Shown: positions 38,366 through 50,006, counted from the stretch's first letter. The stretch: 64,000 bases of DNA from Pterobdella sp. o SKG-2022 (GCA_964035795.1 OZ038322.1:6252925-6316924), one strand, 5' to 3'. Translations and numbers: made by a program. The notes: generated from the sequence alone by a model not told the origin.

Positions 38366-41300
38366 CTATTCATCGGATTGGCCAAAGAGTCTCAGTATAA
38401 AGAGGAAGATCTGTATAATGTCAACGTAAAGCATCACCGTGGCAAAGATGTAATCTTCAGGACTCAATTGGATTTCTCTGTGCTTGCCGCCAACAATCAT
38501 TTGAGTATCCACTATTATATACTGGAAAATTTTATAAATTATTCAGTTCTATTCAAAAAACGTATTTAGGAAGGAACAAATCTACCTCGAAAGTTTGTAT
38601 TCAAAAATTTAGTATTTTACTGAAACGACTAATTAATACAGATTTATATTCTTAAAAGCTTTAGAAAGTTTTTAACAGTGCTTTAATGTTGCTGCGCATA
38701 CAAAAGTTGATTTAATTAAGAGATTAACGTTGTTTAACTCACAATCATGGCAACGAGAAGTCCAATGAAGCAGTACACGATGTCGAGGCTCTGAAGGAAG
38801 TTCAATCTTAGTTTTCTTGCCATATGTTAACCAAAATGAATTATAAACATATTTCATGAGTCTAAAAAGACATTTAAATATCAATTGAAAATAATGAGTT
38901 TATAAATAGAAAAATACCCCACAAAAAATTTTTTAAATGTTACATATTTCATCATTAAAAAAAATATCAATTAAAAATATAAAATAGTTTACTCTATTAA
39001 ATCCGGAAGTCGCGTATATAATGGAAACGACGACAGAAAAAGCCATGAAGAAAAGACTCAGCATGCAGATAGCTCCCGCACACGACGTGAAGTCATACTT
39101 GGTCTGAATGGCAAACAATGTCAAGCCTAAAACAATCAGCAATGTGGCCACTAGAGCCGCAAACACACTGAACGGAGCATAAAACCTGCGGTGATCGACA
39201 TTACTTAATGCATTTGTTTGATTAGTTATTATTTTTCTGCACAAATTTGCAGCTGTACACTTGTTTTTTGAGTATTTTTTTGAACATAAGCTCAAGAACT
39301 TTCTATACTATTAAAGCAATTTTTTAAAAAGTATTAGTTAAAATAGATTTTAAAAAAATAATATTTTTTAATATATTTTATCTAGAATTTTTTGTCAAAA
39401 TTGATAGTTATACAATAGTGAAATTAGCTTTTCAAAAACATAGTTTGCCTTTTTGATAATATTTTCCAAATATTTAAAATTAGCTTATTTTATGCACGTT
39501 TGATAACCACACCAATTAACAGAGTGAAATTGAACACACAGTTAAGGTGTACAACAGGGGAAAAAAACAATCGATCCGATACTATTCACTTTATAATACT
39601 ATAGTTGATAGTATTGTATAAAGGAGTTGGTAAAATCATATGGAATGATGAGGGTTTAATGAATTGATAGTATCATAATGAGGAGATAGGGTTATTATGG
39701 GTCGGTAGTGACGTGGAGGGTAGTACTAACGTGCCATACACTGCAACCATGAAGGATTGCGCAACTGTCTGAAATAATTATGAGTAACAGTTAGTTTCAA
39801 CTGGTATAGTTAATTATAAAGGTATCATTATTGACTTCAAAATGAAGTTACTATAGTTACTCGGTATATGGTTATATATTGAGTTATATAGTGAGTTGGT
39901 AAAGTAGAGAGCTTGTTGTTTGATTAATGATATAGTTTGTGTGTTTATTAGTTAGTTATTTATGGCTTAGCCTTAACCGCCCATTTAGGGAAAACAAAAT
40001 TTTTTCCTTCGTGTTGAGCGCTTTAGTAAAATAAAAGATATCAAAATTATTATTGTGAAAAATTTAAAGGTTAGTTAGTGAAAATTTTTTATGGGTTTTT
40101 TATAACAAAATAATTTTTACTATCTGATATTTTAAGCCAGAGTTACAATTACTTCATTACTGAACACTAAAAAGTTCTTTATACATTAAAAATTTACGAA
40201 GCTCTTCATTAACAGTGCAAAATTCTCAAGAACACGAAAACTTTACACCGTTAACGAAAACCTTGGAACTTTTAAAAAATGAAGTACATTGTATTTTTTA
40301 CTATATATATTCACTAAACCCTTTAAATATATGAATTTTCTCATGCAATCTTTTCATGTCGGTAAAAATATTGTTCTTTGTTTCAAAGTTTTTCATTCCC
40401 TTATTCATATTTCAAACGCATAATATATGGAATTAATATATTAAAAAACTAGAAGCATATTGGCAAGAAGGTACCAAGCACTAAATAGTATAAGTCAGCT
40501 TTAAGAAAATCTCCGTCAATTCTCATTAAAAAGCTTTAATATTGTAGCTAAAACATTTATTCATGAACTTTTTTATCAAATCAAAAGATTATAACCAGGA
40601 TTGCTAGAATGATCATGTTGGCGGGGAAGGATCTATGCAGTGGCATGCAGCAAGGACACACCAGCATGAAGTATGTGACTAGAAAGACTCCCCTGTGAAA
40701 AGTTCAATATGAGGTTTGGTATATCAGCTGTGGTTATTTGCATTTAAATAAGTTTATTATCGTTTTTCTTTCTTCAATTTTATTTGAGGCTTATTTACTT
40801 AACCATTCTTGCCTTTTAATATGCTTTGTGAAACCATAAAATGATCAGTTCGTCATTTGAAAAATAATAAGTTTAATTGAATACGTGAATACAATATATT
40901 ATCTACAAATATATAGATATAATAAAAGATGAAGAGTAGTTACATTGCGACAAACAGAAGGCCCCGGTTGTGTTTGATGTAGTGCTTCATAGGCTCTCTA
41001 GGCATAAGTGATTTAAACGAGGTCATGAATTAAGTTTAAGTATAATGATTTAGCATTATTATGTTCATAAGTAATAATAAAAGTAAGAAAGACTGTTTTT
41101 TTTTTTCAATTATTTATATTGTTTATGAAAATGTAGGGAGCTCTCATTACCAAGGTTTTCACAAGTAATGTAAGCTAGCCTTACGAAAAGGTTCGCTTGT
41201 TGCCCTTATTTTTTTTTCACAAGTGTTCTTTCATTTAAATATTCATTAAAACTTAAATTCATAACTAAAACTAAGATTAACTAGACTTTAAGCATTTCTA

Positions 41301-41751
41301 GCTATGATTGTAATCAAATAAACAGTTACTTCTTTACCGCTATATAAAATGTTATTGATACACATTGTTACTAATAAGACTCACACGAAGATACAGATGG
41401 CCAGGACGATGGTTGTAAAAGTGAGTTGGCAAAATAAAATGCTGTACACCTTTTAAAATTATTCAATAATTTCATTGATATATTTGGTGAGATTTTGATG
41501 TATTTAGATACGTTGAATTGTATGATACTTTTGTTTTTAGATATACTTTTTCCATGAAATAATGCACCAAGATCTTAGTGAATAACGATGTTTTATACTA
41601 AGCAAAAAATTCCCTGAATTTATTTTATTAATTAATAAATAGGGTTTAAACTTTGTTAAACCTTCCTTATAAATCTGTTTCTTATGACAACATCATCAAA
41701 GCCGTCAGTGTCGTCAAACCTGCCCTCCTCAACAGCTCTTACCTGCACCAT
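38366..41751 (-). CDS. lifeguard/TMBIM family membrane protein (BAX-inhibitor-1 fold)
   Basis: Lifeguard proteins are seven-span membrane proteins of ER, Golgi or plasma membrane that limit calcium leak and apoptosis. Eight exons (5' to 3'): 41751-41662, 41449-41385, 40997-40944, 40692-40596, 39768-39731, 39185-38993, 38790-38743, 38521-38366; phases match; 246 aa from this ATG. Landmarks: RFIRKVYSILFCQL opening, VEPMKHYIKHNRG, AIQTKYDFTSCAGA, IIVDTQMIVGGKH and LSPEDYIFATVMLYVDIIQI, all typical of the LFG1/GRINA-like branch. The Asp in VDTQ and the Asp in YVDII, the putative pore and pH-sensing pair of the family, are present. The N-terminus is uncertain: an AG lies just inside the ATG (ATGGTGCAG/GTAAGA), so a longer Pro-rich first exon upstream is possible but I did not find one. 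Confidence 0.88.
41141..41227 (+). repeat. short dispersed repeat (TAAGCTAGCCTTACGAAAAG type)
   Basis: Contains TGTAAGCTAGCCTTACGAAA and, 30 bases on, CACAAGTGTT. Related pieces occur at about 54834 (GCTAGTCTTACGAAAAAC) and 56886 (GTAAGTTAGTCTCACGAAAA then ACAAGTGTT). It is a non-coding family lying in introns. Confidence 0.5.
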
Positions 41752-42850
41752 TCTGCCCCAATGTATTATTGAGATGGTTAATGTTTGAGGTTTCGTATTG
41801 TTGAAATGGTTGATATAATAGTAGTAATGGACTCTCAGTTTATATAAGAGATATATTATAATAGAAATATTAAACACGAAGGGTTTATTGGCTCCAAGTA
41901 TTAACTAATATAATTAATAACGAAGATTTCTGTACGTAACAGATGCCTCCACATCACGTTAACTCAATTTTAAGTATTTTAATAACATATCTTGGTGTTT
42001 GTGAAAAATTAAAAAATTAAATCGCACGTTTGTGTTCAAAAATCATTTTATGATAATTTGATGAATATCAGTATAAGATTAAAAACTTTTATAAGAACTT
42101 TTCGCGTTATTAAAATGAGTTTTTTCTTAAGGAAGTTCTTTATGAATCATTAGTTTACACAACCATTGGTTCGGAGTTATTTTTAATGTTTTATTTTTAT
42201 TTAAAGTGAACGTAACAACAAAGAGATTAAATTACAATTGAGTTTGTGTTTAACACTTACCTAATCTTAAATTTTTGATTTCTTTCTCTATGAATTGAAA
42301 ATAAATACAAGCCCTTGATATCTCCAAAGTTCGGAATGATTTAAATTAAAAAATATATAACTGTTTATTTGAAAATAATTCAATTTAACTTTCAAATCGA
42401 ATTATTTAAAAATAAAAGTATCCGTTCTATTATAAAAGTTAATTGCGACATGTTAAAGTCAAAAATTTTAGAATTTATTGAGACAAAAAAAAATAGTGAA
42501 TATCATTACACGGCTCAAATTTACATCGAAAAATAAAAGCTGAATCTAACATCCCATGAAATTGCCTAATTGAAACAACCATTGTAAACGCATCTATGTA
42601 TTGGGTTATTAAACACAGAAGTATGCTAATTTCAAGACATTTTTGAAACGAATTAATAAACAAGAGACCTCCCATTTAATTATTTATCTTTAAATTCCAT
42701 ACAAAACCACCCAATAAAAATTCATAGTTTTTATTTATCGATTTTGTAGCTGTTCTAAAAGTTATTTCAAAGAATTAAAATTGGGATAATTCTCGTTGTT
42801 ATGAAGTGTTTCACTTTGTTCATCTTCAAGCTATATTTTTACCTCGTTAT

Positions 42851-44290
42851 TTATTCATAACTATCGATACTTTTTGTTTGCAAATTATCAACGCCAAATT
42901 CTTTCCTTCTTTTTGTTTCGGTATTGGAAAAACATTCACTACTAATAGAACTATTGTTTTCTCCACTGACCGACACATCTATGTATTCATCATCATCATC
43001 ATCATCTTCCTTAGGAGCTCTTGCACATGAGGCGAGGTTTGAAGACCAAGAAGAAAATAAAGATGTCAATGATTGCCGTTTTGTTAATTTTTTTCCAACT
43101 TTCTGGTTTTTGTTTTTGGTTTTGAAATTTGTGAACGACCACCTTAAAGAATTCCAACGATTTTTAAGGTTAAAAAATCCAAAAGAAGAAATGGAAGATA
43201 ACCGTCTTTTATTAAGTCTTTCTTTATCATGTTCTGTATGTTCGTCAACATCATAAGAATTCTTGTTCAATTGCAAATTCGATAGTGTTTTTACTATATT
43301 TAGTCTTGATAAATTCGAAAACTTACCGGAACTTTTCGGTTGTTTGGGTAACGAAAGTTTACGCTCTAAAGATGTAGTTTTTCTTTCTGTAGATGATTGT
43401 CTTTCAGTGGTTATTTTGTTGGGAGGAAGAGGAGGCTTTTTTGAAAAATTATTCTCTTTGTTTTCTCTTCCGTTATTAATTTCTTCATCTTTTGGAGAGT
43501 TTAAAGCTCTTGGAGAACTAAAAGGACTAGTAGGAGATTGAGGTTCAGACTCCAAGAGTTCATCGGTTTCTTGAATATCAGCCAAACCCGATTTAGATTT
43601 TTTCTTTGAAACCATTTCTTCGTTGACTATCCGATCTAAGTCTTTCAATTTTTGTTTTAATTGGCGTAAAAGTTCTTCGGGACTTTGAGAATTTGATGAA
43701 TAAATGGCGGATGAGTGGTTGTTAAGAGAAGGAGCCAATGTGGTGGGTGGAGGAGGAATAGTCATACGAGAAACTATTTCGTTCAAAACCTCTTTAGAGC
43801 ACATGTATTGTTTGTGAGGAACCATGTGTCTGTTTCTAGGAAGTATGGTCAAAGAGGGTGGTCGAGGCTGCTGTTGTTGTGTGAAGTGATTGTTCTCAAT
43901 GGAGCGGTAGTGAGGTTCTTTTTTGTAAGAATTTGTGATTGTGGTTCTTTCGGAAGGACCATGTTCAAATACTCCATATTTATGAGAAGCTATATTGTAA
44001 TTTTTTTGCTTCTTTTTAGACTGGTGTTTCCGGTGTCTCGGTAAGGGGCATGGTGGAAGGTTGAGGTGGGATAAGGGAGATGGTCCCAGCTGAATCCTAT
44101 GTTTCGAATCAGCAATTTGATGGGCAGAAGGCAGTTTATTATAAGCATTGTCGTATATTGAAGGTTTTGAAACTGGACTCGTATAGTTTTCTCTTTTTGG
44201 TTGTAGATAGGAATAGGTGTATATTGGTTGGTTTCTCAGACGTTGTTCTTTCTCATAAGGAATATCAAATCGTACTTTCGATGACTTCAT
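42851..44290 (-). CDS. uncharacterised polar protein, single exon, 479 aa
   Basis: Function not recognised. From the first ATG at 44290 the frame runs 479 codons without an intron, unlike almost all neighbours. An AG (TTTCCAG) 16 bases upstream of the ATG could be the end of a 5' UTR intron. The protein is predicted to be largely disordered: Pro-rich blocks (SPLSHLNLPPCPLP; MTIPPPPTTLAP), a Gln run (TQQQQPRPPS), one probable helix or coiled coil (EELLRQLKQKLKDLDRIVNE, about residues 210-235), an SPxSP-rich segment (PQSPTSPFSSPRALNSP), a KKPPLPPNK SH3-ligand-like motif, a basic stretch with many S/T phosphosite-like RxxS motifs (RRLSSIS, KRQSLTS), then a run of seven Asp. No signal peptide or membrane span. 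The composition suggests a cytoskeletal or signalling scaffold, but that is a guess. Plus-strand open frames across it are antisense shadows. Confidence 0.75.
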   Translation of the reverse strand: MKSSKVRFDIPYEKEQRLRNQPIYTYSYLQPKRENYTSPVSKPSIYDNAYNKLPSAHQIADSKHRIQLGPSPLSHLNLPPCPLPRHRKHQSKKKQKNYNIASHKYGVFEHGPSERTTITNSYKKEPHYRSIENNHFTQQQQPRPPSLTILPRNRHMVPHKQYMCSKEVLNEIVSRMTIPPPPTTLAPSLNNHSSAIYSSNSQSPEELLRQLKQKLKDLDRIVNEEMVSKKKSKSGLADIQETDELLESEPQSPTSPFSSPRALNSPKDEEINNGRENKENNFSKKPPLPPNKITTERQSSTERKTTSLERKLSLPKQPKSSGKFSNLSRLNIVKTLSNLQLNKNSYDVDEHTEHDKERLNKRRLSSISSFGFFNLKNRWNSLRWSFTNFKTKNKNQKVGKKLTKRQSLTSLFSSWSSNLASCARAPKEDDDDDDEYIDVSVSGENNSSISSECFSNTETKRRKEFGVDNLQTKSIDSYE

Positions 44291-45795
44291 GTTGAACTTG
44301 CTGGAAACTTTATATGATTTCAGGTTCAAAAATTAGACATATTCTTGCTTGTTTTAGAGTTTTATCAAACTAATCTGTAGATATCTTACCCAGAAGTTAG
44401 ACTGATAAATTTCCAAAAGATTTTCAGCGAAAATAAGTTTCAACTCAACTGTGGTGGAAATTAATTAATTAAATTAAAGTCTACAAGATGTAAAATTACT
44501 CAATACAGTATAAAATTTCCCTATTTTACGACCCAAATGTTTATAATGCAAAACAGAATCCATCATTGTTTAGTTCAGCAGCTAGCTAAATTTTGTTGAT
44601 TCATTTATGCATTACGGGCTTAAAGAGTTTCACTCCTATCATTATGTAACAAATAATCTCATAAGGTAAAATTAATTATACTATAAACAGATTTTATATA
44701 ATAATTTTGTTTGTTTTAACAACTTATAATACTTTCGCTTTTGAAATATCGACATGAAAAATATGATGTATGTAAAACTATATAAATTGTATGATGCAGT
44801 ACACGAAATTGTATAATTACCTCTAAAAATACTTCAAAGATTATCCAATCTCATACTCTTATCCATTCTTTTTTACAACCATTCCAATTTATACTCAGCC
44901 CAAATATTCCACATTGTTTTAACATTTCTCTACATTCAAATGCCACGGCTGGAAATTATTATTATAAAAATAAATTGATATAAAATTCAACAAATTAAAA
45001 AAAATTTTAATTAGAAATTCCGTGTAGTTGTAAAGATGCTGTTTATATATTTTAACCTTATTAACTCTCTGGATGAATCATACTGGAACGAATGAACATA
45101 ATATACAACTAGATTCTTTGAGAATTAATGAAAAAATCTATAAAACAATTGATCGAAGACTTTGTTTGATTCTGTTTCAATATGAAATTCATCCTAATAT
45201 ATAGCAAAAAAAGTATAGGTTTTTAGCATTCAACCTTCAAACTCTAGCTTAATAGCTTCAATTTCAACGCACGCATTATTTAATTGTTTTACAGTCTGAT
45301 TTTGTTGAAATGTTCCATATAAAGGCAATATTTTGAGTTTTAGAACAATCAAAGGAATATGTTATATATGTCCAAGATATAGATTCAAGATATGGACAAA
45401 GTGATCATTATCAGATATTAATATATATATCAGTCAAATTAAAAACCATATTTTCAAAATGAATTATTTTTAATTGATGAATTTTTCAATATTACCATGT
45501 GAATAAGCTGAGAAAGCCTGTTTACATTGTGTCTAAGTCTTCAATAGAAAAGTATTATCAGCTTCACAAAAAATACTTTAAAACGCTGTAGACTTTTATT
45601 TATAAATAAGTCTCAAAGTTCTTTCTCACCTTGTGTTTTTTAATAGGTAACAAATAAAAAATCATTCTTTTTTTCTTGAATACAGTGAGTTTTTCGTTTT
45701 AAAGCGAGGTTTTTGTTGATTTATAAAAGCTTATTAAAAACACACGTAGATTTATAAATAAAAAAATTGATAATCTTTATCAATACTATAGCTAG
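44291..45795. other. divergent intergenic region
   Basis: 1.5 kb between the minus-strand 479-aa gene and the plus-strand PTB gene; it should contain both promoters. AT-rich; I see no repeat, RNA gene or clear regulatory motif. Confidence 0.5.
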
Positions 45796-47727
45796 ATGGA
45801 GAATCTTAAGCAAATTTTCTCAAAAGATGATGAAGTTATGGATTCCTTAATAGAAAAGCTTGACCTCCAATCCTTCCAGACTGACGAACAAATGGGTGAA
45901 ATTGACTCTAGTAGAAACAAAGTTATTTTGGCTGTTTTATCATTCTGACATTTCATTTAGATTATATCATTTATATGACTAATAAGATTGTACTTGGTCA
46001 CTTTAGATTTGAGCCTGCAAGATATTATTAAATGTATAACACTATTATTAAAGCATAAGCGTTTTTTAAAATTTAATATAGCTTTTGGATAGTCGAATTC
46101 CCAGTCTCGAATTTTTTTGAGATTTTTTAATGGGATTTTCTAATATTCTTCACCTTTAGGTCAAAGAATTACCTTTTTCAGTTAAGTTTTCTTATAGGTT
46201 TAATGTATTTAGAAATTTTAACTGATTTAAATCTAACCTCGATAATGATTTATGTAAGAATTTTGAACAAAACTTCTCGATACCATCTTAATTTTTTTAA
46301 ACAAAAACTCTCCAGAGTTTATTTCATATTTCTAATGTTTTCTATTTTAAAATCATTTTTGAACACATTTTTAAGCTTTGATGTATGATGTAAAAACTCA
46401 ATATTGTCATATACATATACAGTTTCTATGACTGAATAGAAAATTCACTATATACTAGAAATAATACAAAACAAACGTATTTTGAAATAATACATCTTAT
46501 AGAAAAGTTCATCTTCGAAACTCTCAAGCTCCCTCAAAAAGGTCATCAATGAAATGGACCCTCGGGTACACAAGATGACTAGAGAAGAGTTCAAAGAGGT
46601 AAGAAACTCACAACCTTTTTGATAGAAGACAATTTATATCTGCTTTTAACTACAAGAATTTAAATTTATTTAATAAGAAAAAAAAATCTATTTGAAATTT
46701 AACTATGACCTCTTCGGTAAAAGAAATTTTTCATTCAATTTTTAACTAAATATTCTCGACTTTTGAGAAAATTTTTGACTGAAAAAATTTATTTTTAGAT
46801 CATAAAAAATATATTTTTTCAACTCTTCATGCAGCTCATAAAAGACATAAAGATAGATGAGCTACCTCAGAGATTCCTGGTCAAACTGATAGGGATGAAA
46901 CCATGCGAAGGGCTATGGGGTTCCCATACCACGAGGTTTTTAAGCTTTCAGTTGACTTTCATGTCAATTTTTATATTTATGACAAGTTTTTTGAAAACAT
47001 GTTTTTTCAAGAAAAACCAGTTGTTTTTGATAGGGAAAATCTTATGATAACTCATTAGTTAATTGTTATAGTATTTTTTAAATACTGATGAAGATTTATT
47101 TGTGTTTAATTAGGCCGTTAGTAGATGATATGGTTAGTCAATTGAGGGCTTTAGATAGTAAAGAAGATTTGCCTTTGATCAATATGAAAATAATGGAGGA
47201 AGGCATAAAGGTATTTTTCCTTTATTTATTATATAACTTCAAAAACCTAAAAATATCATCAACGTTAAAGATATCAATATTTCTTAAAACAAGAGTGCCT
47301 TGAAACTATAGTAAAACCGTTACAGCTGACCATACACCGCCACAATCGCTCTTGTCTCCCGGTGCCAATTACAGGCCTAATACCACTCAAATACATCTCT
47401 TACGCCGTGCAAGATCACAGGTTAGATAATATTATAAACTTGATAAAATTTTTCAGATTATGATTTTATTTATAGTTCATTTTTGCAAGGTATTCGAAAG
47501 TTTTCGCCTTCATTTTAGTCAAAGAAATGTCTAGCCGTAAAAAAGTGACAGAATGCTATTCGTTTTTATGCGACAGCATTCAAACTACAAGAAAAATGGC
47601 CCTCTCTACGGCTTTCGCTTTTAGAAAACTAGAAAAAAATTTGAAACACACTCCGAGAGATAAAATATTTCAGGTAGAGTTGGATGATGCTAATGACAAA
47701 GCTGACAACGACAACACTGATATATGA
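45796..47727 (+). CDS. small PTB/PID-domain protein
   Basis: PTB domains bind NPxY-like peptides or phospholipids in signalling adaptors. Six exons: 45796-45921, 46503-46598, 46835-46935, 47114-47210, 47326-47420, 47490-47727; phases match; 250 aa. Residues 1-70 are acidic and helical (EEFKELIKDIKIDELPQRF leads into the domain). The PTB domain, about 75-225, shows FLVKLIGMKPCEGLWGS (strand 1 and loop), RPLVDDMVSQLRAL (helix 1), LPLINMKIMEEGIKLT, GLIPLKYISYAVQD (conserved I-S-Y strand), KVFAFILVKE, ECYSFLCDS and a C-terminal helix ALSTAFAFRKLEKNL. The domain call comes from this strand and helix order; closest relatives are probably the FAM43-like PID_2 group, but I cannot confirm. The acceptor of exon 5 could also lie further upstream (near 47296); the one chosen gives a normal PTB length. 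The tail is short and acidic. Confidence 0.8.
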
Positions 47728-47840
47728 TTAGCATTATGCTTTGATTTTGTTATTAAAATGATGAATCTAGAAATTTGGTCCAACTGGAATGTATAATTTT
47801 AGGTTTCAAATTATTCGTTTTGATTCATATTCTAATGTAT

Positions 47841-47862
47841 CTTTGCTTACGTTTTGTATATT
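47841..47862 (+). promoter_or_regulatory. shared upstream element of the 168-aa gene
   Basis: TTTGCTTACGTTTTGTATAT lies about 120-138 bases before the ATG at 47980. The same string, with C for one T (TTTGCTTACGTCTTGTATAT), lies at 49511-49532, about 100-121 bases before the ATG of the paralogue. The intervening sequence is much less alike, so the element is either a retained promoter or initiator motif or the start of the copied 5' UTR. TTACGT resembles a half CRE site. Confidence 0.5.
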
Positions 47863-47979
47863 TTCAAAAAATTTAACAACTTCGAAGAGAAAACAACATA
47901 ACCATCAAATAAGAAAACTGAAAAAATAAATTGTTTAAACGCATGATTTTTAAACAAAATCTTCTAAAAAAACATAAAA

Positions 47980-48486
47980 ATGAACGACCAACTTAAATGT
48001 ACAAGAAAAAATGACAAAAATGAGCGTTGCAAGAACCTCGAAAGTGATTTAGAAATGTTCATGAATAAAGACCGTAGAAGGAGAGACAAGAAAGAAAAAA
48101 AAATGCCCTCACAAAGCGATTCAAAAATTGACAAGCAGTCAGATTCAATATCGAATTCAATAATAAAGAACACAGCTTTCATGAAGAACTACTTTGCTCC
48201 CCCCGGTGTTAATTACGATGAAATGAGTAAGAAAAATGCTCTGCCGAATTTCTCCAAAAGAAATAAACGAGTAGGTCGCTTCCAGAACATTGGCGGGGGA
48301 AATGGAGCGTTTTCAGTAGTGAATGATCATGATATCAACGAGGATGTGAGAAAATCATTAAAGATGGCATACCCGATTGATGGCGACAATAGTACCGACC
48401 CAAGCAAGTCACGATTTTCTTCTGCAGACGGTTCAAGCCCTGATAAAACTTCAGACAACCCGGAAAATTGTAGATTTGCAAACTAA
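47980..48486 (+). CDS. orphan protein, paralogue A (168 aa, FAPPGVNYD motif)
   Basis: I do not recognise this family. A single-exon frame of 168 codons runs from a clean ATG. It is hydrophilic with no signal peptide or membrane span. Three parts match the gene 1.1 kb downstream: an N-terminal CKNLESDLEMF (17-27; CTNLEEELEAY in the paralogue), a central IIKNTAFMKNYFAPPGVNYD (61-80; VIKNSYFMKKYFAPPGVNYD), and a YPIDGDN followed by RFS near the C-terminus. The stretch between is Lys/Arg-rich (KDRRRRDKKEKK). Conservation of the core against divergence of the linkers argues that both are translated under selection. The conserved upstream element points to co-expression. A role in binding a partner through the FAPPGVNYD segment is only inference. 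Confidence 0.8.
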   Translation: MNDQLKCTRKNDKNERCKNLESDLEMFMNKDRRRRDKKEKKMPSQSDSKIDKQSDSISNSIIKNTAFMKNYFAPPGVNYDEMSKKNALPNFSKRNKRVGRFQNIGGGNGAFSVVNDHDINEDVRKSLKMAYPIDGDNSTDPSKSRFSSADGSSPDKTSDNPENCRFAN

Positions 48487-49510
48487 TTACAACACGCCAC
48501 ACGTTAAAAAATTATATATTGGAAAATAAATATTAAAAAATTTTTATAAGTGTTTATTGAACTACAGAGGTTTTTAATTAGAATACATCCAGGTTTTTGT
48601 GGTGATATTTCAGGAATAACTCACTTCTTGCTGATTTAAATTGAATTTCAATTAAATTATATCAGTTTTTTACCAGTTTTTACAGAAATTTCTTTTTTCT
48701 AAAATTTTCTTCCAAAGAGTTTTTAACACATCTAATTTTAAGATGCAACAAAATATTTTTTGCACGTTTTCAACTTATAATTTGGCTTAATAATTTTCCA
48801 AATCACAAATAGTTTAATTTCTATTTTGAACATATCAAATATTAACAACTCAAAGCTGAACAAAAAAATATATTTTTAATGAAGCAATAAAATTATCAGT
48901 TAAAATAGAAAAACTTCAACCAGCAAGCCTTCAATATTCATTCAGAACAAAACGATAGGCCTGGTTTAAAGCATCCGAGATCTCAACAGTGCTAGTTCTG
49001 AGCATGCATCTAACAGGCTCCAAAGTTCATTTCTACTAGCTGGTAAGACTGCTACTCTTAGGGTGAAAATCTGAGCACTCCTTTCCTGTTCTTCAAAATC
49101 TTTTTAGAGTTATTTTATTTTATCAGTATAATTTTTGTTAGTCGACTTCACATGGACCGTTTATCAGTCTGCTTTTCTCAAATTGTAGTCCTAAAACGAC
49201 AAATTTCATTACTTTATTAGCATCATTGAGCTGCTTAATGACGAAGATAGGGAATGCTCCATACATACAAGGAGGGCGAAAAATCTTACCAGTATACTTT
49301 CAATCTTATTTGAATTTAGAAAAGATAACAACACAGACTGGAAGTATTTTTATTTTATAACTAAACTTATGGATTCATAAAGACATTGCATGCACATAAA
49401 AAACCTTCGATGAATTACTGAAACCCAAAAAATAGTATTGAAACAAAGGATTGAACAAGAGCATGTTTTTCCAATTTAAACGAAAAAAGTATATTTTAGT
49501 TTAATATATT
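48487..49510. other. spacer between the two paralogues
   Basis: No gene recognised. A less AT-rich patch at 48920-49280 has broken frames and might be a transposon scrap, but no family is recognisable. Confidence 0.4.
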
Positions 49511-49532
49511 TTTGCTTACGTCTTGTATATTT
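49511..49532 (+). promoter_or_regulatory. shared upstream element of the 124-aa gene
   Basis: Second copy of the TTTGCTTACG..TTGTATAT element, 100-121 bases before the ATG at 49632; see 47841. Confidence 0.5.
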
Positions 49533-49631
49533 GAGGAGAAAAACTTAAAAATGTAAACAATTCAACTAACAAATAAAAGAAATTGTTACACCAAAAACTT
49601 TGAAAAATATTTTCAATAACTTATAAATAAA

Positions 49632-50006
49632 ATGAGCGATAAAGACAAATATAAAGGTTGTACAAACCTTGAAGAAGAACTGGAAGCCTACAGGGAGACA
49701 AACAGAAAAGAGGCTTCGACAGAGCAAGAAGAAGCTCATAAAAACCCTGAAAAACATTCAAAAACAGCAAGAAATAAAGTAATAAAAAACTCATATTTCA
49801 TGAAGAAATATTTCGCTCCGCCAGGCGTAAACTACGACAAGCAAGGATTTGAGACTCCAAAACCCCCCTCATATCCTATTAATATGGATAATGATAACTT
49901 TGGATCAGGTCGAAGGTTTTCTGCACAACAGTGGGTCTCGACTACTGGAGAAAATCAACAAAAATTTAAAAACGAATCGGGTCATAAAGGAAGGTTTAGT
50001 GTGTAA
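49632..50006 (+). CDS. orphan protein, paralogue B (124 aa, FAPPGVNYD motif)
   Basis: Single-exon frame of 124 codons, paralogous to the gene at 47980. Shared parts: CTNLEEELEAY at 10-20, VIKNSYFMKKYFAPPGVNYD at 50-69, and YPINMDND then RRFSA and a final GRFSV. The region between the first two blocks is Glu/Lys-rich. Paralogue A has about 44 extra residues, mostly between the core and the C-terminus. No known domain; no cleavable signal. Same strand, same order, same upstream element, so a local tandem duplication followed by divergence is the simplest account. The gene is convergent with SORL1 (stop at 50716). Confidence 0.8.
   Translation: MSDKDKYKGCTNLEEELEAYRETNRKEASTEQEEAHKNPEKHSKTARNKVIKNSYFMKKYFAPPGVNYDKQGFETPKPPSYPINMDNDNFGSGRRFSAQQWVSTTGENQQKFKNESGHKGRFSV

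Noticed and set aside
42806..44295. Several plus-strand open frames of 70-110 codons
   Set aside because: They are antisense to the 479-aa minus-strand gene; their composition is the mirror of its Ser/Lys-rich coding sequence.
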